Source: Streptomyces sp. NRRL S-118
Lineage (GTDB): Bacteria > Actinomycetota > Actinomycetes > Streptomycetales > Streptomycetaceae
Length of the DNA stretch: 64,000 bases
Reading direction: 5' to 3'
Assembly: GCF_000716335.1 (NCBI RefSeq)
Contig: NZ_KL591007.1
Location: 62,435-126,434 of the forward strand
In this document: positions 62,930-64,000 of the stretch, piece after piece
How positions within the stretch are numbered: position 1 is the stretch's first letter
Layout: each line of letters starts with the position of its first letter
Program-made: the position numbers and the translations under genes
Notes under the pieces: model-generated
Seen by the model: the letters and a program-made list of their open reading frames with translations, nothing else
Told to the model about the DNA's origin: nothing
Database searches by the model: none

Positions 62930-64000
62930 ATGCCTGCGCCCCGCCACTCGTCAACGGAGCAGCTACAAAGAGCGATACCCCGTAAGCAACCCTCAGGTGA
63001 TGCCGTGAATTCGCTGATTGGTCGCATTCCCGTCCTCGATGTCCGCCCCCTGGTCGACTGCGGTAGAAGGCCCGCCAAGGCGGTGACCGGCGAAACCTTT
63101 CAGGTTACGGCCACCGTGTTCCGTGAAGGTCACGACGCCGTGGCCGCCAATGTGGTGCTGACGGACCCGGCCGGTCACGAGGGCCCGTTCACGCCCATGC
63201 GGGAACTGGCCCCCGGCACCGACCGCTGGGGTGCCGAGGTCACCCCGACGGCCGAAGGCCGGTGGTCGTACCGGGTCGAGGCGTGGAGCGATCCGGTCAC
63301 CACCTGGCGCCACCACGCCGGGATCAAGATTCCGGCGGGCATCGACACCGAGCTCGTCCTGGAGGAGGGCGCCGCGCTGCACGAGCGGGCCGCCGAGGGT
63401 GTGCCGAAGAGCGAGGGCCGCGAGGCCGTGCTGGCGGTGGTGGACGCGTTGCGCGACGTGCGGCGCTCGCCGGCGGACCGGCTGGCCGCCGCGCTCGCGC
63501 CGGAGGCGACGGAGGCACTGTCCCGGCACCCGTTGCGCGAACTGGTCACCTCCTCGCGCCCGTTGCCCCTCCTCGTGGAGCGGGAGCGGGCGCTGTTCGG
63601 TTCGTGGTACGAGATGTTCCCGCGCTCGGAGGGGGCCCGCCACGAGAACGGCCGGCTGGTCCCGGGCACGTTCCGCACCGCCGCCGAGCGGCTGCCGGCG
63701 ATCGCCGCGATGGGTTTCGACGTGGTGTACCTGCCGCCCATCCACCCCATCGGCACCACCCACCGCAAGGGTCCCAACAACTCCCTCACGGCCGGCCCGG
63801 ACGACGTGGGCGTGCCCTGGGCGATCGGCTCCCACGAGGGCGGCCACGACGCGATCCACCCGGACCTCGGCACCATGGAGGACTTCGACGCCTTCGTGGC
63901 GCGCGCCCGCGAGCTGCGGCTGGAGGTGGCGCTGGACTTCGCGCTGCAGTGCTCGCCGGACCACCCCTGGGTGACCAGGCGCCCGCAGTGGTTCCACCAC
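62930..64000 (+). CDS. glgE: Alpha-1,4-glucan:maltose-1-phosphate maltosyltransferase, 5' part
   Basis: GlgE extends alpha-glucan from maltose 1-phosphate. The window holds the first 357 residues; the gene runs off the end. ATG 62930 has AGGAGCGG upstream. The start MPAPRHSSTEQLQRAIPRKQ is followed by the N-terminal domain IGRIPVLDVRPLV, KAVTGETFQVTATVFREGHDAV, then the helical insert and the beginning of the GH13 barrel: ELVTSSRPLPLLVERERALFGSWYEMFPRS and DVVYLPPIHPIGTTHRKGPNN. It should continue with treS-type genes downstream. With glgP it brackets the accessory cluster. Confidence 0.95.
   Translation, partial: MPAPRHSSTEQLQRAIPRKQPSGDAVNSLIGRIPVLDVRPLVDCGRRPAKAVTGETFQVTATVFREGHDAVAANVVLTDPAGHEGPFTPMRELAPGTDRWGAEVTPTAEGRWSYRVEAWSDPVTTWRHHAGIKIPAGIDTELVLEEGAALHERAAEGVPKSEGREAVLAVVDALRDVRRSPADRLAAALAPEATEALSRHPLRELVTSSRPLPLLVERERALFGSWYEMFPRSEGARHENGRLVPGTFRTAAERLPAIAAMGFDVVYLPPIHPIGTTHRKGPNNSLTAGPDDVGVPWAIGSHEGGHDAIHPDLGTMEDFDAFVARARELRLEVALDFALQCSPDHPWVTRRPQWFHH

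Overview
The window is high-GC DNA with a strong G/C preference at third codon positions, frequent GTG starts, tightly packed and often overlapping genes, and a Streptomyces-type gene set (glycine-riboswitch gcvT-gcvH-glyA, GlgE-pathway genes, rmdB-like GGDEF-EAL protein, EF-hand CabB-like protein, BldD-era developmental genes' neighbourhood). Gene order from gatCA-x-gatB through ligA, mnmA, the peptide ABC operon, gcvT, sdaA, glgX and glgP to glgE matches, as far as I remember, the S. coelicolor SCO5443-SCO5501 interval. I read it as core chromosome of a Streptomyces or a close relative, with one clear accessory insertion.

Layout. 1-4250: end of an SRPBCC gene and the gatC-gatA-x-gatB operon (tRNA transamidation). 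4470-6575: rmdB-like c-di-GMP turnover protein. 6815-13242: a five-gene leftward run, LOG-like protein, SDR, NB-ARC/TPR protein, MetE-C-like protein, ligA. 13314-17135: DUF427 protein, mnmA, a secreted amidase and the cysteine desulfurase that can feed MnmA. 17247-20191: small membrane proteins, a TetR regulator, a thioesterase and a TRIC channel. 20364-26563: five-gene peptide ABC importer. 26850-34051: two SseB-type proteins, a P-loop ATPase, then a tandem glycine riboswitch, gcvT, gcvH, glyA and sdaA (glycine/serine catabolism). 34052-39063: CopD-like and EF-hand proteins, GNAT, YVTN propeller lipoprotein, a probable 6C-type small RNA, an HATPase regulator and an enoyl-CoA hydratase. 39149-41868: two paralogous L,D-transpeptidases. 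42171-48233: glgX and a heterodimeric ABC exporter. 48289-52108: secreted Kelch propeller and a divergently transcribed M4 metalloprotease. 52180-54810 and 62930-64000: glgP and the start of glgE.

Between glgP and glgE, which I expect to be adjacent, sits a compact accessory cluster (54922-62710): an HpaB-like FADH2-dependent oxygenase, an MFS exporter, a PrnB-like protein of the indoleamine-dioxygenase superfamily, a PhzS-like flavin monooxygenase, an AraC regulator and an NmrA-type reductase. The combination of a PrnB-like haem enzyme with two different flavin oxygenases and an exporter, with no halogenase, PrnD or phenazine core genes, suggests an uncharacterised aromatic or indolic small-molecule pathway. 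It is the best candidate here for an undescribed system. Other notable points are an NB-ARC/TPR protein with an N-terminal RHIM/BASS3-like amyloid motif, a 6C-like small RNA with its own promoter and terminator, and a six-bladed Kelch protein with one cysteine pair per blade.

All gene boundaries, motifs and repeats were read by eye from the sequence. Family names rest on motif recognition, not on database searches.
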